Shown piece after piece: positions 1 through 11,609 of a DNA stretch of 64,000 bases. Made by a program: the position numbers and the translations under genes. A model generated the notes under the pieces. It searched no databases. It worked only from the letters and a program-made list of their open reading frames with translations, and was not told the DNA's origin. Source of the DNA: Pseudomonadota bacterium (GTDB lineage Bacteria; Pseudomonadota; Gammaproteobacteria; Enterobacterales; Enterobacteriaceae); the NCBI GenBank assembly GCA_018261615.1, contig JAGTSE010000002.1:62001-126000 (forward strand). The letters run 5' to 3'. Positions within the stretch are counted from its first letter, which is position 1; each line of letters begins with the position of its first letter.

Positions 1-445
1 CCGGTAACCCCAGATTTAACTGCCGCGGCGGACGATCGCCGGTGATCAGCAGACGGGTTTTACCCTGTTCGAGAATACGGTTATAGAGGTTGAAGATCGC
101 CATCTCCCACGGCTCGTCACCGGCAATGCATTCGATATTATCGATACACACCAGCGAGAGTTGCTCCATGCCCTCCAGTACTTCCGGCACGAACCAGGTG
201 CGCTTATCCAGCGGCACATAGCCAACGGCATCACCGCGCCTGGAGAGCTCCGCGCAGGCGGCATGCAGCAAATGGCTGCGCCCGGCGCCTTCACGCGACC
301 AGAAATAGATGTATCCGCTGTGTGCCTGGCGCAGAACGTTTTGCAACGCCGCCAGTAAAGAGGGGTTATCACCCGGCCAGAAACTCGCGAAGGTTTCATC
401 ATCGGGTAAATATAATGGCAAAGAGAGCTGTGCCGGTGTGTTCAG
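1..445 (-). CDS. hda: DnaA regulatory inactivator Hda, 5' part (3' end outside window)
   Basis: Hda is a DnaA-related AAA+ protein that, with the beta sliding clamp, promotes ATP hydrolysis by DnaA and so prevents re-initiation of replication. The visible N-terminal part has the clamp-binding motif QLSLPL at residues 6-11 and the modified P-loop around [10 protein letters not shown] (about residues 53-62). No ATG fits the conserved N-terminus. The best start is CTG at 445, with GAGG a few bases upstream, matching the CTG start accepted for E. coli hda. An ATG-only search would give a wrong frame here. The gene runs off the left edge. It lies downstream of uraA in the same direction, separated by a strong hairpin. 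Confidence 0.93.
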   Translation of the reverse strand, partial: MNTPAQLSLPLYLPDDETFASFWPGDNPSLLAALQNVLRQAHSGYIYFWSREGAGRSHLLHAACAELSRRGDAVGYVPLDKRTWFVPEVLEGMEQLSLVCIDNIECIAGDEPWEMAIFNLYNRILEQGKTRLLITGDRPPRQLNLGLP

Positions 446-503
446 AGGTACCTCAACAGGGCTTACAAAAAACGCAGCAAGTTTACCATAAAATATGGCA
501 AGG

Positions 504-532
504 TTTGAACCGGGCGCAAAACCCGGTTCAAA
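504..532 (-). terminator. Perfect hairpin between uraA and hda
   Basis: An 11-bp perfect inverted repeat (TTTGAACCGGG / CCCGGTTCAAA) with a seven-base loop lies between the uraA stop and the hda start. No T-run follows on the minus strand, so it may attenuate read-through or protect an mRNA end rather than act as a classical terminator. Confidence 0.55.
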
Positions 533-541
533 CGGCAGGCA

Positions 542-1831
542 TTAACCTTTCGCAGCGTCGTCGTCCTGCGCGTCCAGCACCACTTCTTCCGGGCGCAGTA
601 CGCTAATCAGTTTGAAGATCAGGCTCAGACAGACGCCAACGATGGTCGCCAGCGCCATGCCTTTCAGTTCCGCCGCGCCGATGTGCACTTTCGCGCCACT
701 GACCCCGATGATCAGGATGACGGAAGTGAGGATCAGGTTTTGCGCTTTGCTGTAATCGACTTTCGATTCAATTAATACGCGAATACCGGATGCGCCAATC
801 ACGCCGTACAGCAGCAACGATACGCCGCCCATGACAGGAACCGGGATTATCTGGATCGCCGCCGCCAGTTTACCGACGCAGGAGAGCAGGATCGCGATGA
901 TAGCCGCACCACCGATAACCCAGGTGCTGTAAACTCGGGTAATGGCCATTACACCGATATTTTCACCGTACGTGGTGTTCGGCGTGGAACCAAAAAAGCC
1001 GGAAATAATCGTCGAGAGACCGTTAGCAAACATCGAACGATGCAGGCCCGGATCGCGGATCAGATCTTTTTTGATGATATTCGCCGTTACCACCAGATGT
1101 CCCACATGCTCGGCAATAACTACCAGCGCCGCAGGAAGAATGGTGAAAATCGCAAACCATTCGAAACGCGGAGTATAGAAAGTCGGCAGCGCAAACCAAT
1201 GTGCCTGCGCGATCGGCGTGGTATCGACAACGCCCATGACGAAGGAGAGCGCATAGCCCGCGAGCACGCCGATGAGGATCGGGATAATCGCCATAAAGCC
1301 ACGGAACAGCACCGAACCAAACACCGTTACGCCCAGCGTGACCATCGAAATGATCACCGTTTTACTATCCGCGTTCTGGCCGTCAACTGGCAGCAGACCC
1401 GCCATATTCGCCGCCACACCCGCCAGTTCCAGACCGATAACCGCCACGATAGCGCCCATTGCCGCAGGCGGGAACATCACATCCAGCCAGCCGGTACCGG
1501 CTTTCTTAACAATAAAGGAGACGATGCAGAACAACACGCCGCACATAATGAAACCACCCAGCGCCACTTCATAACCGAGCGGCAACAGCAGCAGCACTGG
1601 CGAGATAAACGCAAAGCTGGAACCGAGGTAAGCCGGAATTTTCCCCTTACAGATGAAGAGATAAAGCAGCGTCCCGATGCCATTGAACAGCAACACGGTG
1701 GCCGGGTTAATGTGAAACAGGATTGGCACCAGCACGGTCGCGCCAAACATGGCAAACAGGTGCTGCAAACTAAGCGGGATCGTCTGCAAAAGCGGCGGTC
1801 TTTCACTCACCCCGATAGCACGGCGCGTCAT
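542..1831 (-). CDS. uraA: Uracil permease UraA (NCS2 family)
   Basis: UraA is a proton-coupled uracil importer of the inner membrane. The 429-residue product has the same length as the E. coli protein and is hydrophobic throughout, as expected for the 14-helix NCS2 fold. The segment AEHVGHLVV near residues 240-250 carries the Glu and His known to bind uracil and protons in this family. It follows upp on the same strand, so uptake (UraA) and conversion to UMP (Upp) are encoded together. A terminator-like hairpin lies between the two genes and probably lowers uraA expression relative to upp. Confidence 0.97.
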   Translation of the reverse strand: MTRRAIGVSERPPLLQTIPLSLQHLFAMFGATVLVPILFHINPATVLLFNGIGTLLYLFICKGKIPAYLGSSFAFISPVLLLLPLGYEVALGGFIMCGVLFCIVSFIVKKAGTGWLDVMFPPAAMGAIVAVIGLELAGVAANMAGLLPVDGQNADSKTVIISMVTLGVTVFGSVLFRGFMAIIPILIGVLAGYALSFVMGVVDTTPIAQAHWFALPTFYTPRFEWFAIFTILPAALVVIAEHVGHLVVTANIIKKDLIRDPGLHRSMFANGLSTIISGFFGSTPNTTYGENIGVMAITRVYSTWVIGGAAIIAILLSCVGKLAAAIQIIPVPVMGGVSLLLYGVIGASGIRVLIESKVDYSKAQNLILTSVILIIGVSGAKVHIGAAELKGMALATIVGVCLSLIFKLISVLRPEEVVLDAQDDDAAKG

Positions 1832-1895
1832 AATGTTTTTCCTCTGAGTGTTGTTGTTTGTCTCCCCGTCCTTTGCGGCGGGCAGTTTATGAATC

Positions 1896-1926
1896 CAAAA
1901 AAAAGCCGACTATCAAAGTCGGCTTT
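1896..1926 (-). terminator. upp-uraA intercistronic terminator
   Basis: On the minus strand the stem AAAGCCGACT / AGTCGGCTTT with a short loop is followed by a run of T. It lies downstream of upp and upstream of uraA, so it can end some upp transcripts. Confidence 0.75.
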
Positions 1927-1940
1927 CGATTTGTCATGCG

Positions 1941-2567
1941 TTACTTCGTACCAAAGATTTTGTCGCCTGCGTCGCCGAGGCCCGGAATAATGTAGCCGTG
2001 CTCGTTGAGGCCCTTGTCGATCGACGCGGTATACAGCTCGACGTCCGGATGGGCTTTCTCCAGCGCCGCCAGACCTTCCGGCGCAGCAACCAGCACCAGA
2101 ACTTTGATGCTGTGGCAGCCCGCTTTTTTCAGCAGATCGATAGTGGCGATCATTGAACCACCGGTCGCCAGCATCGGGTCAACCACCAGCGCCATACGCT
2201 CGTCAATGTTGGACACCAGTTTCTGGAAGTACGGCACCGGCTCCAGCGTTTTTTCATCACGGTAGATACCCACCACGCTGATGCGCGCACTCGGCACATG
2301 CTCCAGCACGCCATCCATCATGCCCAACCCGGCACGCAGAATAGGCACCACGGTAATTTTTTTACCTTTGATCTGATCAACCTGTACCGGGCCGTTCCAT
2401 CCTTCGATGGTCACTTTTTCGGTTTCGAGGTCAGCCGTCGCTTCATAGGTCAGCAGGCTGCCCACTTCTGAGGCGAGTTCACGAAAGCGTTTGGTGCTGA
2501 TATCGTTTTCACGCATCAAACCAAGCTTGTGTTTGACGAGTGGGTGTTTAACTTCCACGACCTTCAT
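1941..2567 (-). CDS. upp: Uracil phosphoribosyltransferase
   Basis: Upp converts uracil and PRPP to UMP and pyrophosphate in pyrimidine salvage. The 208-residue product starts [10 protein letters not shown]. The open frame continues upstream, but this ATG has a GGAGAAG ribosome site just before it and matches the known family N-terminus. The PRPP-binding loop [11 protein letters not shown] lies near residue 130, and the C-terminal [13 protein letters not shown] uracil-binding region is intact. The gene diverges from purM and is first in the upp-uraA unit. Confidence 0.97.
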   Translation of the reverse strand: MKVVEVKHPLVKHKLGLMRENDISTKRFRELASEVGSLLTYEATADLETEKVTIEGWNGPVQVDQIKGKKITVVPILRAGLGMMDGVLEHVPSARISVVGIYRDEKTLEPVPYFQKLVSNIDERMALVVDPMLATGGSMIATIDLLKKAGCHSIKVLVLVAAPEGLAALEKAHPDVELYTASIDKGLNEHGYIIPGLGDAGDKIFGTK

Positions 2568-2699
2568 ACTCTTCTCCTTTCCCCTGACAGGTGGCAACCG
2601 CAAAAAAATCGCCGGATTATACCGCTTTTTTTCCGTTGCGCTACAGATAGCCGCTTGATCGCGATCAATCAGGCTGGAAAATAGTATATCGGAACTTAG

Positions 2700-4477
<1,778 letters not shown>

Positions 4478-4500
4478 TCATCCCCATTTGTTGTTCTGCT

Positions 4501-4526
4501 GCCGGATGGTGCGATGCTTATCCGGC
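4501..4526. repeat. REP element
   Basis: The imperfect palindrome begins GCCGGATGG and ends TTATCCGGC, the typical enterobacterial REP sequence, 24 bp downstream of purN. It can fold as an mRNA-end hairpin. Confidence 0.8.
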
Positions 4527-4593
4527 ATCAAACGCGCACAATGTATTCTTATCCCCGCAATATTTTCATCACCTTAAGTCAGAAAAAAGATTA

Positions 4594-4611
4594 CTGTCAT
4601 ACTTTTTTGGC
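4594..4611 (+). promoter_or_regulatory. Possible Pho box upstream of ppk
   Basis: CTGTCAT at 4594-4600 matches the Pho-box half site. The second half (TTGGCACAG) is poor. E. coli ppk is known to have Pho-box control, which is the reason for listing this weak match. Confidence 0.3.
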
Positions 4612-4756
4612 ACAGTTGGACATCTTAGGGCTAAGCTCGCCATAATAAGTTGTGTTATGCGATGGAACGCCAGCAACGTTCACCTGTCAGGCGCGGACAC
4701 AGTAAGAGCGAGAAGGCATTGCTGTGTCCCGAGTAAGAACCGGAGTGTAAACAGGA

Positions 4757-6817
4757 ATGGGTCAGGAAAAGTTATATCTCGAAAAAGAACTAAGCTGGTT
4801 GTGCTTCAACGAACGTGTTCTCCAGGAAGCGGCAGACAAAAGTAACCCGCTAATCGAGCGCATGCGTTTTCTGGGGATCTATTCCAATAACCTCGATGAA
4901 TTTTATAAAGTGCGTTTTGCCGAGCTGAAACGCCGGTTGATCATCAGCGAAGAGCAAGGCACCACCACTAACTCACGCTATCTGCTGGGCAAAATTCAGG
5001 CTCGCGTGCTGAAGGCCGACCAGGAGTTCGACAGCCTGTACAACGACCTGCTGCTGGAGATGGCGCGCAACCAAATCTTCCTGATCAACGAGCGGCAACT
5101 GTCGCAAAACCAGCAAAGCTGGCTGCGCAACTACTTCAAGCAGTATCTGCGCCAGCACATTACGCCGACGTTGATAAACCGCGAAACCAACCTGGTGCGG
5201 TTCTTAAAAGACGATTACACCTATCTGGCGGTCGAGATCATTCGTGGTAACGATACTCGTTACGCCCTGCTGGAGATCCCTTCGGACAAAGTACCGCGTT
5301 TCGTGAATCTGCCGCCGGAAGCGCCACGTCGCCGTAAGCCGATGATCCTGCTGGATAACATCCTGCGCTACTGCCTGGATGATATCTTTAAAGGCTTCTT
5401 CGATTACGATTCGCTGAATGCCTATTCGATGAAGATGACCCGTGATGCCGAATACGATCTGGTGCACGAGATGGAATCGAGCCTGATGGAGTTGATGTCG
5501 TCGAGCTTGAAACAGCGTCTGACCGCCGAACCGGTGCGCTTTGTTTACCAACGTGATATGCCTGATGCAATGGTGGAAACGCTGCGCGAAAAGCTGAATA
5601 TTTCCCGTTATGACTCCATTATTCCCGGCGGGCGTTACCACAACTTTAAAGACTTTATTGGCTTCCCGAATGTCGGCAAAGCCAACCTCGTCAACAAACC
5701 GCTGCCGCGTCTGCGCCATATCTGGTTTGACAAATTCCGCAACGGTTTCGATGCCGTTCGCGAACGCGATGTGCTGCTCTATTACCCCTATCACACCTTC
5801 GAGCACGTACTGGAACTGCTGCGTCAGGCATCTTTCGATCCGAGCGTGCTGGCGATTAAAATCAATATTTATCGCGTAGCGAAAGATTCGCGCATTATTG
5901 ATTCGATGATCCATGCGGCGCACAACGGCAAAAAAGTGACCGTGGTGGTGGAGTTGCAGGCTCGTTTTGATGAAGCAGCCAACATCCACTGGGCGAAACG
6001 GCTGACGGAAGCGGGCGTGCAGGTGATCTTCTCGGCACCGGGTTTAAAAATTCACGCCAAGCTGTTCCTCATCTCCCGCATGGAAGGTGAAGAAGTGGTG
6101 CGCTACGCGCATATTGGTACCGGCAACTTTAACGAGAAAACCGCGCGGCTGTATACCGACTACTCGCTGATTACGGCCGATGCGCGCATTACTAATGAAG
6201 TGCGCCGGGTGTTTAACTTTATCGAGAACCCGTATCGCCCAGTGAATTTCGATTACCTGCTAGTGTCGCCGCAAAACTCGCGCCGCCTGCTGTATGACAT
6301 GATCGATGCCGAGATCGCCAACGCGCAGAATGGACAGCCTTCCGGCATTACGCTGAAGCTGAACAACCTGGTGGACAAAGGGCTGGTGGATCGCCTCTAT
6401 GCCGCTTCCAGTTCCGGTGTGCCGGTGAATCTGCTGGTGCGCGGTATGTGTTCGTTGATCCCGGAGCTTGAAGGCATCAGCGAAAATATTCGCGTGATTA
6501 GCATCGTTGACCGTTATCTTGAGCACGATCGCATCTATATTTTTGAGAACGGCGGTGATAAGCGAGTCTGGCTCTCTTCCGCTGACTGGATGACCCGTAA
6601 TATCGATTACCGTATCGAAGTGGCGGCACCGTTGCTCGATCCCCGGCTGAAACAACGCGTTCTGGATATCATTGACATTCTGTTCAGTGATACGGTAAAA
6701 GCCCGGTACATTGATAAAGAACTGAGCAATCGCTACGTGCCGCGCGGCAATCGCCGCAAAGTACGCGCACAGTTGGCGATTTACGACTACATCAAATCAC
6801 TCGAGCAGCCAGATTAA
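4757..6817 (+). CDS. ppk: Polyphosphate kinase
   Basis: Ppk reversibly polymerises the gamma phosphate of ATP into long polyphosphate chains. It is a membrane-associated tetramer involved in stress and stationary-phase survival. The 686-residue protein has the N-terminal helical domain ([18 protein letters not shown]) and two phospholipase-D-like catalytic domains. The conserved stretches [12 protein letters not shown] and [20 protein letters not shown] (around residues 430-465) include the histidine that is autophosphorylated. Length is close to the E. coli enzyme (688). Three bases separate it from ppx, so synthesis and breakdown are coupled in one operon. Confidence 0.97.
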   Translation: MGQEKLYLEKELSWLCFNERVLQEAADKSNPLIERMRFLGIYSNNLDEFYKVRFAELKRRLIISEEQGTTTNSRYLLGKIQARVLKADQEFDSLYNDLLLEMARNQIFLINERQLSQNQQSWLRNYFKQYLRQHITPTLINRETNLVRFLKDDYTYLAVEIIRGNDTRYALLEIPSDKVPRFVNLPPEAPRRRKPMILLDNILRYCLDDIFKGFFDYDSLNAYSMKMTRDAEYDLVHEMESSLMELMSSSLKQRLTAEPVRFVYQRDMPDAMVETLREKLNISRYDSIIPGGRYHNFKDFIGFPNVGKANLVNKPLPRLRHIWFDKFRNGFDAVRERDVLLYYPYHTFEHVLELLRQASFDPSVLAIKINIYRVAKDSRIIDSMIHAAHNGKKVTVVVELQARFDEAANIHWAKRLTEAGVQVIFSAPGLKIHAKLFLISRMEGEEVVRYAHIGTGNFNEKTARLYTDYSLITADARITNEVRRVFNFIENPYRPVNFDYLLVSPQNSRRLLYDMIDAEIANAQNGQPSGITLKLNNLVDKGLVDRLYAASSSGVPVNLLVRGMCSLIPELEGISENIRVISIVDRYLEHDRIYIFENGGDKRVWLSSADWMTRNIDYRIEVAAPLLDPRLKQRVLDIIDILFSDTVKARYIDKELSNRYVPRGNRRKVRAQLAIYDYIKSLEQPD

Positions 6818-6820
6818 TCT

Positions 6821-8362
6821 ATGCCGATACAAGAAAAGATGCCCCGACCGGAGGAGTTCGCCGCGGTCGACCTGGGTTCCAACAGTTTCCATATGGTGAT
6901 TGCACGCGTGGTGGACGGGGCGATGCAAATCATCGGCCGCCTGAAGCAGCGCGTGCATCTGGCGGATGGTCTGGACAGCAATAACATGCTGAGTGAAGAG
7001 GCAATGGAGCGCGGGCTGGCGTGTCTGTCGCTGTTTGCCGAGCGCCTGCAAGGGTTCGATCCCTCCAGCGTCTGCATCGTAGGCACCCACACGTTACGCC
7101 AGGCGATGAACGCCACGGAGTTTCTCAAACGCGCCGAAAAAGTGATCCCCTACCCTATTGAAATCATTCCGGGCAACGAAGAAGCTCGACTGATTTTTAT
7201 GGGTGTGGAGCATACGCAGCCGGAGAAAGGCCGCAAGCTGGTGATCGATATCGGCGGCGGTTCAACGGAGTTGGTCATCGGTGAAGATTTCGAACCGAAG
7301 CTGGTCGAAAGCCGTCGTATGGGCTGCGTCAGCTTTGCACAGATGTACTTCCCCGGCGGCACCATCAATGGTGAAAACTTCCGCCGGGCGCGCATTTCCG
7401 CCACGCAAAAGCTGGAATCGCTGGCCTGGCAGTTCCGCATCCAGGGCTGGAATGTGGCACTGGGCGCGTCTGGCAGTATCAAAGCGGCGCATGAAGTGCT
7501 GATCGCATCAGGCGAGAAGGACGGATTTATTACTCCGGAGCGACTGGAAAAACTGGTCGATGAAGTGCTGAAGTATAAAAACTTCAGCGAATTGGGCCTG
7601 CCCGGGCTTTCTGAGGAGCGTAAAGCGGTGTTCGTGCCGGGTCTCGCCATTCTGTGCGGCGTGTTCGATGCGCTGGCGATCCGCGAGCTGCGTCTCTCCG
7701 ACGGTGCGCTGCGTGAAGGCGTACTGTATGAGATGGAAGGTCGCTTCCGTCATCAGGACATTCGCAGCCGTACGGCGCAGAGCCTCGCCAGCCAGTACAA
7801 TATTGACCGCGAGCAGGCTCGTCGCGTACTGGAAACCACCACGCAGATGTACGAGCAGTGGCAGGCGCAAAATCCCAGGCTCGACAACCCGCAACTGGCG
7901 GCACTGCTGAAATGGGCGGCGATGCTGCATGAAGTGGGGCTGAACATCAACCACAGCGGCCTGCACCGCCATTCGGCCTATATTCTGCAAAACAGCAACC
8001 TGCCCGGTTTCAACCAGGAGCAGCAACTGATGATGGCGACCCTGGTGCGCTGTCATCGTAAAGCGATCAAACTCGACGAGTTACCGCGCTTTACGCTATT
8101 TAAGAAGAAGCAATTTTTGCCGCTGGTTCAGTTACTGCGCCTCGGCGTGTTGCTGAATAATCAGCGTCAGGCGACGACTACCCCGCCGACGCTGTTTCTG
8201 AAAACCGATGAGAATCACTGGACGCTGCGCTTCCCGCATGACTGGTTCAGCCAGAATGCGCTGGTACTGCTGGATCTGGAAAAAGAACAGGAATACTGGG
8301 AAGCGGTCACTGGCTGGCGGTTAAAAATCGAAGAAGAACAGGCACCGGAAGTGGCGGCCTGA
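6821..8362 (+). CDS. ppx: Exopolyphosphatase
   Basis: Ppx releases orthophosphate from the ends of long polyphosphate and hydrolyses pppGpp to ppGpp in related enzymes. The 513-residue protein has the actin-like ATPase fold signatures [15 protein letters not shown] (residues 14-28) and the P-loop-like [14 protein letters not shown] near residue 140. An HD-like C-terminal domain contains [24 protein letters not shown]. It follows ppk directly and converges with yfgF, the two stops only 12 bp apart within a GC-rich hairpin (GGCGGCCTGAGCCGCC). Confidence 0.97.
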   Translation: MPIQEKMPRPEEFAAVDLGSNSFHMVIARVVDGAMQIIGRLKQRVHLADGLDSNNMLSEEAMERGLACLSLFAERLQGFDPSSVCIVGTHTLRQAMNATEFLKRAEKVIPYPIEIIPGNEEARLIFMGVEHTQPEKGRKLVIDIGGGSTELVIGEDFEPKLVESRRMGCVSFAQMYFPGGTINGENFRRARISATQKLESLAWQFRIQGWNVALGASGSIKAAHEVLIASGEKDGFITPERLEKLVDEVLKYKNFSELGLPGLSEERKAVFVPGLAILCGVFDALAIRELRLSDGALREGVLYEMEGRFRHQDIRSRTAQSLASQYNIDREQARRVLETTTQMYEQWQAQNPRLDNPQLAALLKWAAMLHEVGLNINHSGLHRHSAYILQNSNLPGFNQEQQLMMATLVRCHRKAIKLDELPRFTLFKKKQFLPLVQLLRLGVLLNNQRQATTTPPTLFLKTDENHWTLRFPHDWFSQNALVLLDLEKEQEYWEAVTGWRLKIEEEQAPEVAA

Positions 8363-8374
8363 GCCGCCCTCCGC

Positions 8375-10591
8375 TTACTCTTCGGCCAGTGTCACTAGCG
8401 GAGTGGGCTTACCAATCAGATACCCCTGCAGATAATCGATACCCAGCGCGACAGCCGCGCTGCGTATCTCTTCGCTTTCAACATTCTCCGCCACGATCTG
8501 CATTTTCTTCATCCGCGCCAGATGACAGATAGATTCTACGATCTGATAGTCCAGACTGTTTGCAACGATATTACGGATAAAACTACCGTCTATTTTCAGC
8601 ATATCGGCGTTCACATATTTCAACTGAGCGTAGCTGGCATAACCGCTACCAAAATCATCAATGGCGACCCGACAACCCATCTTTTGTAACCAGGTGAGCG
8701 TTTGTCTCGCCTGCTGTATATTCGGCATCATGCTGTTTTCGCTGATTTCAAAAATCAGCTGCCACGCTTCGATAGTGTAATCCTGCAGCAGGTTTTTTAT
8801 CTCCTGCGCGAACTGCGCACGGCAGACAGAGGCCGGAGAAAGGTTTATCGAAAAACGCTGTGCAGGTAATGTCTTGCGGTTCTGCGCCATAAAGCGCAGC
8901 ACATTTTCAATCACCCACAAATCAATCCGCGACGACAGACCGAACTCCTGCGCCACCGGTAGAAATTCACTCGCTCGGATGCAATGTTCCGGATCCTCGC
9001 CCAGGCGCAGCAGAATTTCATAGTAGCTATCGCCACGCACACCCGAAATCAACTGCGCCATCAGCAGAAAATGATCCCCTTCCAGCGCTTTTTGCAGACG
9101 ATTCATCATCTCGACTTTGCTCTTCAGACTGCGTTGCAGGTTTGCAACACCCCGGTTTTGCAGGTTTTCCGGGCGGTTGGTAACCAGTGAAATATCGGCC
9201 GTGGTGCTCATCTCGCCAAGCAACAGATAGAGATGCTGAACAGGCGAACGGACATAGCAATAGCTGATGCCAACGGGTAGCTGCACCTGCATCTCGTCCC
9301 AGATGAAACGAAATTGTTTGATGCGCGCATCCAGTTCATCAATACGCGTCTGCCAGTCGTGGGTATTCAGGCGAATCACCAGATCATGACCCGAAAGGTG
9401 GTGAACAGCCTCCCCTTTCTGTAATAACGGTTTTAACCAGTTAGCCAGGCGCTGTTTAAACTGGATGCGAAACATCACGCCATAGCTGCGTCCTAAAAGT
9501 TCAAGCTCCGGTATGTGCAGAAAACAGAGCACCGACCACGGAGTATTCGCCAGCTCGCGACTTAGTGCCCTCAGATTCGGCAGATGGGTCATCGGATCAA
9601 CAGACGCCAGCCGACGGGTTAGGTTAAGCACCGCTCGACGCCGGCTCGCGATCCTCGACAGTGCGAGGATCATGAACGTAAACGTCAGGTAGCGGGAAGA
9701 GATGATAGCGATCTGCACATCTCTGGAAGTAACACAGGACAAACTGAGATAAAAATAGTGGATTGTCAGAATCAGCAACGGCGACCAGACAAACGACATA
9801 AACCGGAAGCCGTAGCGCATCGATCCCCACAGCATCACCGGCAGCAGCAGCGAGAGCGTATAGTTGGTGTTAAAGATAATGTTACACGTAGAGGGAGGCA
9901 TTAACAGCTGGTACTGCAGCCCCAGCACCAGGCAGAACCAGAAACACAGTTCCAGCCAGGTCACTTTAGGATCAAATTCCATGCGCATTTGGGAAAACCA
10001 TGAACGCGCATAGCGTGGGTGGCGGATGATGCGGATCAGTAAATAACTTAATGTGACGCCCGTTACCGCACCCGCTAACAGCCCCTGATAAGTAATCAAC
10101 AGCGACATATCCAGCACCAATTTCGCCGGTTCGCTCAAGTGCTTGCCGAAGAGATTCAAGCAGTTTCCCAGTTCCAGAAGAAGCAGATATAACGTCACAG
10201 GACATAATACGTGCCAGAAAATGCGCTGATAAATCAGCGATGACGTACCATACGTGACCAGATGTCGGCGAGTGACAAAGATTCGATAACCAACCCAGCT
10301 AAACAGGACAGGAATCAGTTCTTGCATACTTTTCAGGAGCGTTCCCAATGGCCCCAAATGCCAGTTATGCCAGGTTAACGCGACGATGATGCCTGGCAGC
10401 ACGGCCCAGCCATAAAACATAATCAGGCTGATCAAGAGCGACATTGGCAAGTAATAGAGAATAACATTCTGCCCGTAAATCGAAGTAATTACATTAGCCA
10501 GACTAAATAATGGATAAAATATAACGGGAAGAACGAGCGGCAATGCCCACCATTTATCTTTTAGATAATTATACTTATGAATTAATGACAT
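8375..10591 (-). CDS. yfgF: Cyclic-di-GMP phosphodiesterase YfgF (MASE1-degenerate GGDEF-EAL)
   Basis: The 738-residue protein has about eight hydrophobic helices in the first 310 residues, typical of a MASE1-type sensor. A GGDEF domain follows in which the signature is replaced by SGHDLV, so cyclase activity is unlikely. The C-terminal EAL domain keeps the catalytic pattern YEILLRL, SINLSP, ISENSM, DDFGSGY, LKIDGSFI and AENVESEEI. The expected function is c-di-GMP hydrolysis. The N-terminal half seems much more divergent from K-12 than neighbouring genes. A near-perfect FNR site at a class II position upstream suggests anaerobic activation, in line with the anaerobic role reported for E. coli YfgF. 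Confidence 0.93.
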   Translation of the reverse strand: MSLIHKYNYLKDKWWALPLVLPVIFYPLFSLANVITSIYGQNVILYYLPMSLLISLIMFYGWAVLPGIIVALTWHNWHLGPLGTLLKSMQELIPVLFSWVGYRIFVTRRHLVTYGTSSLIYQRIFWHVLCPVTLYLLLLELGNCLNLFGKHLSEPAKLVLDMSLLITYQGLLAGAVTGVTLSYLLIRIIRHPRYARSWFSQMRMEFDPKVTWLELCFWFCLVLGLQYQLLMPPSTCNIIFNTNYTLSLLLPVMLWGSMRYGFRFMSFVWSPLLILTIHYFYLSLSCVTSRDVQIAIISSRYLTFTFMILALSRIASRRRAVLNLTRRLASVDPMTHLPNLRALSRELANTPWSVLCFLHIPELELLGRSYGVMFRIQFKQRLANWLKPLLQKGEAVHHLSGHDLVIRLNTHDWQTRIDELDARIKQFRFIWDEMQVQLPVGISYCYVRSPVQHLYLLLGEMSTTADISLVTNRPENLQNRGVANLQRSLKSKVEMMNRLQKALEGDHFLLMAQLISGVRGDSYYEILLRLGEDPEHCIRASEFLPVAQEFGLSSRIDLWVIENVLRFMAQNRKTLPAQRFSINLSPASVCRAQFAQEIKNLLQDYTIEAWQLIFEISENSMMPNIQQARQTLTWLQKMGCRVAIDDFGSGYASYAQLKYVNADMLKIDGSFIRNIVANSLDYQIVESICHLARMKKMQIVAENVESEEIRSAAVALGIDYLQGYLIGKPTPLVTLAEE

Positions 10592-10934
10592 AGACGCTCA
10601 ACGACGGTAGCCTGATCCGGGCTTAAATTTAAGCCAGGCCTCCAGCCTGGCTTAACAAGGCACAAGGGGAAAGTGCCCGTTTAGTAACAGGGAAAAATTT
10701 TAGTTCCGCACGATAAGTAAAAATTGATATAAATCAAAAAAACGCATCAGCGAGTTTTATTTCCATCTGATTTATCTGTACTTTTTGTTTTCATATTCTC
10801 AGAATAAATATTTAATTTCCCTTATATAACCACGAATTATGTTTTAACGGGATGCAGGCTTATTTGACCTTCTCCTGAGACTGTGCCTTAATAGCCTCGT
10901 CGCCCGTTAATCGGGTATTCCTAAAGGAACCACA
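10592..10934. other. yfgF-yfgG intergenic region
   Basis: No gene is seen in these 343 bases. They hold a perfect 10-bp hairpin (TAAGCCAGGC / GCCTGGCTTA, about 10630-10654) in the yfgF leader. A second, smaller hairpin around GGCAC/GTGCC lies near 10660-10680. The FNR-type promoter for yfgF is at 10690-10737, followed by an AT-rich stretch leading to yfgG. Confidence 0.6.
10690..10737 (-). promoter_or_regulatory. FNR-dependent class II promoter of yfgF
   Basis: TTGAT-N4-ATCAA at 10724-10737 matches the FNR consensus at every fixed position. On the minus strand a TAAAAT -10 hexamer occupies 10702-10697. With transcription starting near 10690 the FNR site is centred close to -41, the class II activator position. 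About 100 bases of leader precede yfgF. Confidence 0.7.
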
Positions 10935-11126
10935 GTGAGTCAGGCAACCAGTATGCGAAAACGACATCGATTTAACAGTCGCATGACCCGTATCATACTT
11001 CTCATCAGCTTTGTCTTTTTCTTCGGCCGTTTCGTCTATTCCACCATTGGCGCCTGGTATCATCATCAGGGTAAAGTCCAGTCGCAACAAATCAGCCAGA
11101 CTATCGATCCCACCGCACAACGCTAA
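10935..11126 (+). CDS. yfgG: Small membrane protein YfgG
   Basis: This 63-residue protein matches E. coli YfgG in length and in its first half. It has a basic N-terminus (MRKRHRFNSRMTR) and one transmembrane segment at about residues 20-38 (IILLISFVFFFGRFVYS), followed by a short hydrophilic tail. The start is GTG, with AAAGGA ten bases upstream. E. coli yfgG has been linked to nickel and cobalt tolerance, and the molecular role is unknown. It ends before a compact terminator and marks the last backbone gene before the accessory segment. Confidence 0.9.
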   Translation: MSQATSMRKRHRFNSRMTRIILLISFVFFFGRFVYSTIGAWYHHQGKVQSQQISQTIDPTAQR

Positions 11127-11144
11127 GAAACCTGTTTTTTTGTA

Positions 11145-11167
11145 CACGCTCAGATGCGTGGGTTTTT
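11145..11167 (+). terminator. yfgG terminator
   Basis: Stem CACGC / GCGTG with a six-base loop, followed by GGTTTTT, 18 bases after the yfgG stop. Confidence 0.8.
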
Positions 11168-11294
11168 GCACGCCCTCTAAAAGCTACAAAAAAATCGCCA
11201 GCAAATCGGTGGATATTGCTGATGATGCTGACGATAAAGGGACGCATTGTGTCTGATGGCGCTTACATCACGCTGGTCTTAACGGTGAAGATAA

Positions 11295-11543
11295 GCTGTC
11301 GATCAGTTGATCGCCTTTGGCGGCTACCAGAGCAACGACAATTTGTGGAGCTTCCACCGGGAAACGGGCGAAGTGTGGTACTTCGATCACAACAGCTCGC
11401 CGATGCTGATATTCAGCGATGTGTGCCAGTACCTCGACGTACTAATGTTCAAGTGCCTGCTGGCCGCTCGCGATGAAGAGGACAATGAAGATCTGCTGCG
11501 CGAGCACCTGGGTGATAAGGTTGTGGAGAAATGGATGTATTGA
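11295..11543 (+). pseudogene. SMI1/KNR4 (SUKH) immunity-type protein, C-terminal remnant
   Basis: The frame reads IAFGGYQSNDNLW, FHRETGEVWYFDH, then DVCQYLDVLMFKCLLAA. This is the usual C-terminal half of SUKH-superfamily proteins, which act as immunity proteins to contact-dependent, Rhs and T6SS toxins in many bacteria. There is no N-terminal half. An in-frame stop lies at 11292-11294, and the first available start is TTG at 11307. About 80 residues remain of an expected 140 or more. A short degenerate copy of its 3' end recurs at 12561-12583, so at least two such genes once stood here. No cognate toxin is visible next to it. Confidence 0.7.
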
Positions 11544-11583
11544 TCCACGGCCATTGAAACTGTCCAGTTAGCAGCTTTTCTTA

Positions 11584-11609
11584 AAGAGCCAGTTTTATTG
11601 CTGGCTCTT
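11584..11609 (-). terminator. Terminator overlapping the end of the XRE gene
   Basis: AAGAGCCAG / CTGGCTCTT forms a 9-bp perfect stem that includes the last codons of the minus-strand XRE gene and is followed by TTTAAG. The U-run is weak. Confidence 0.55.

Noticed and set aside
11216..11476. An 86-codon frame overlapping the SUKH remnant
   Set aside because: It is out of frame with the recognisable SUKH sequence and low in complexity.
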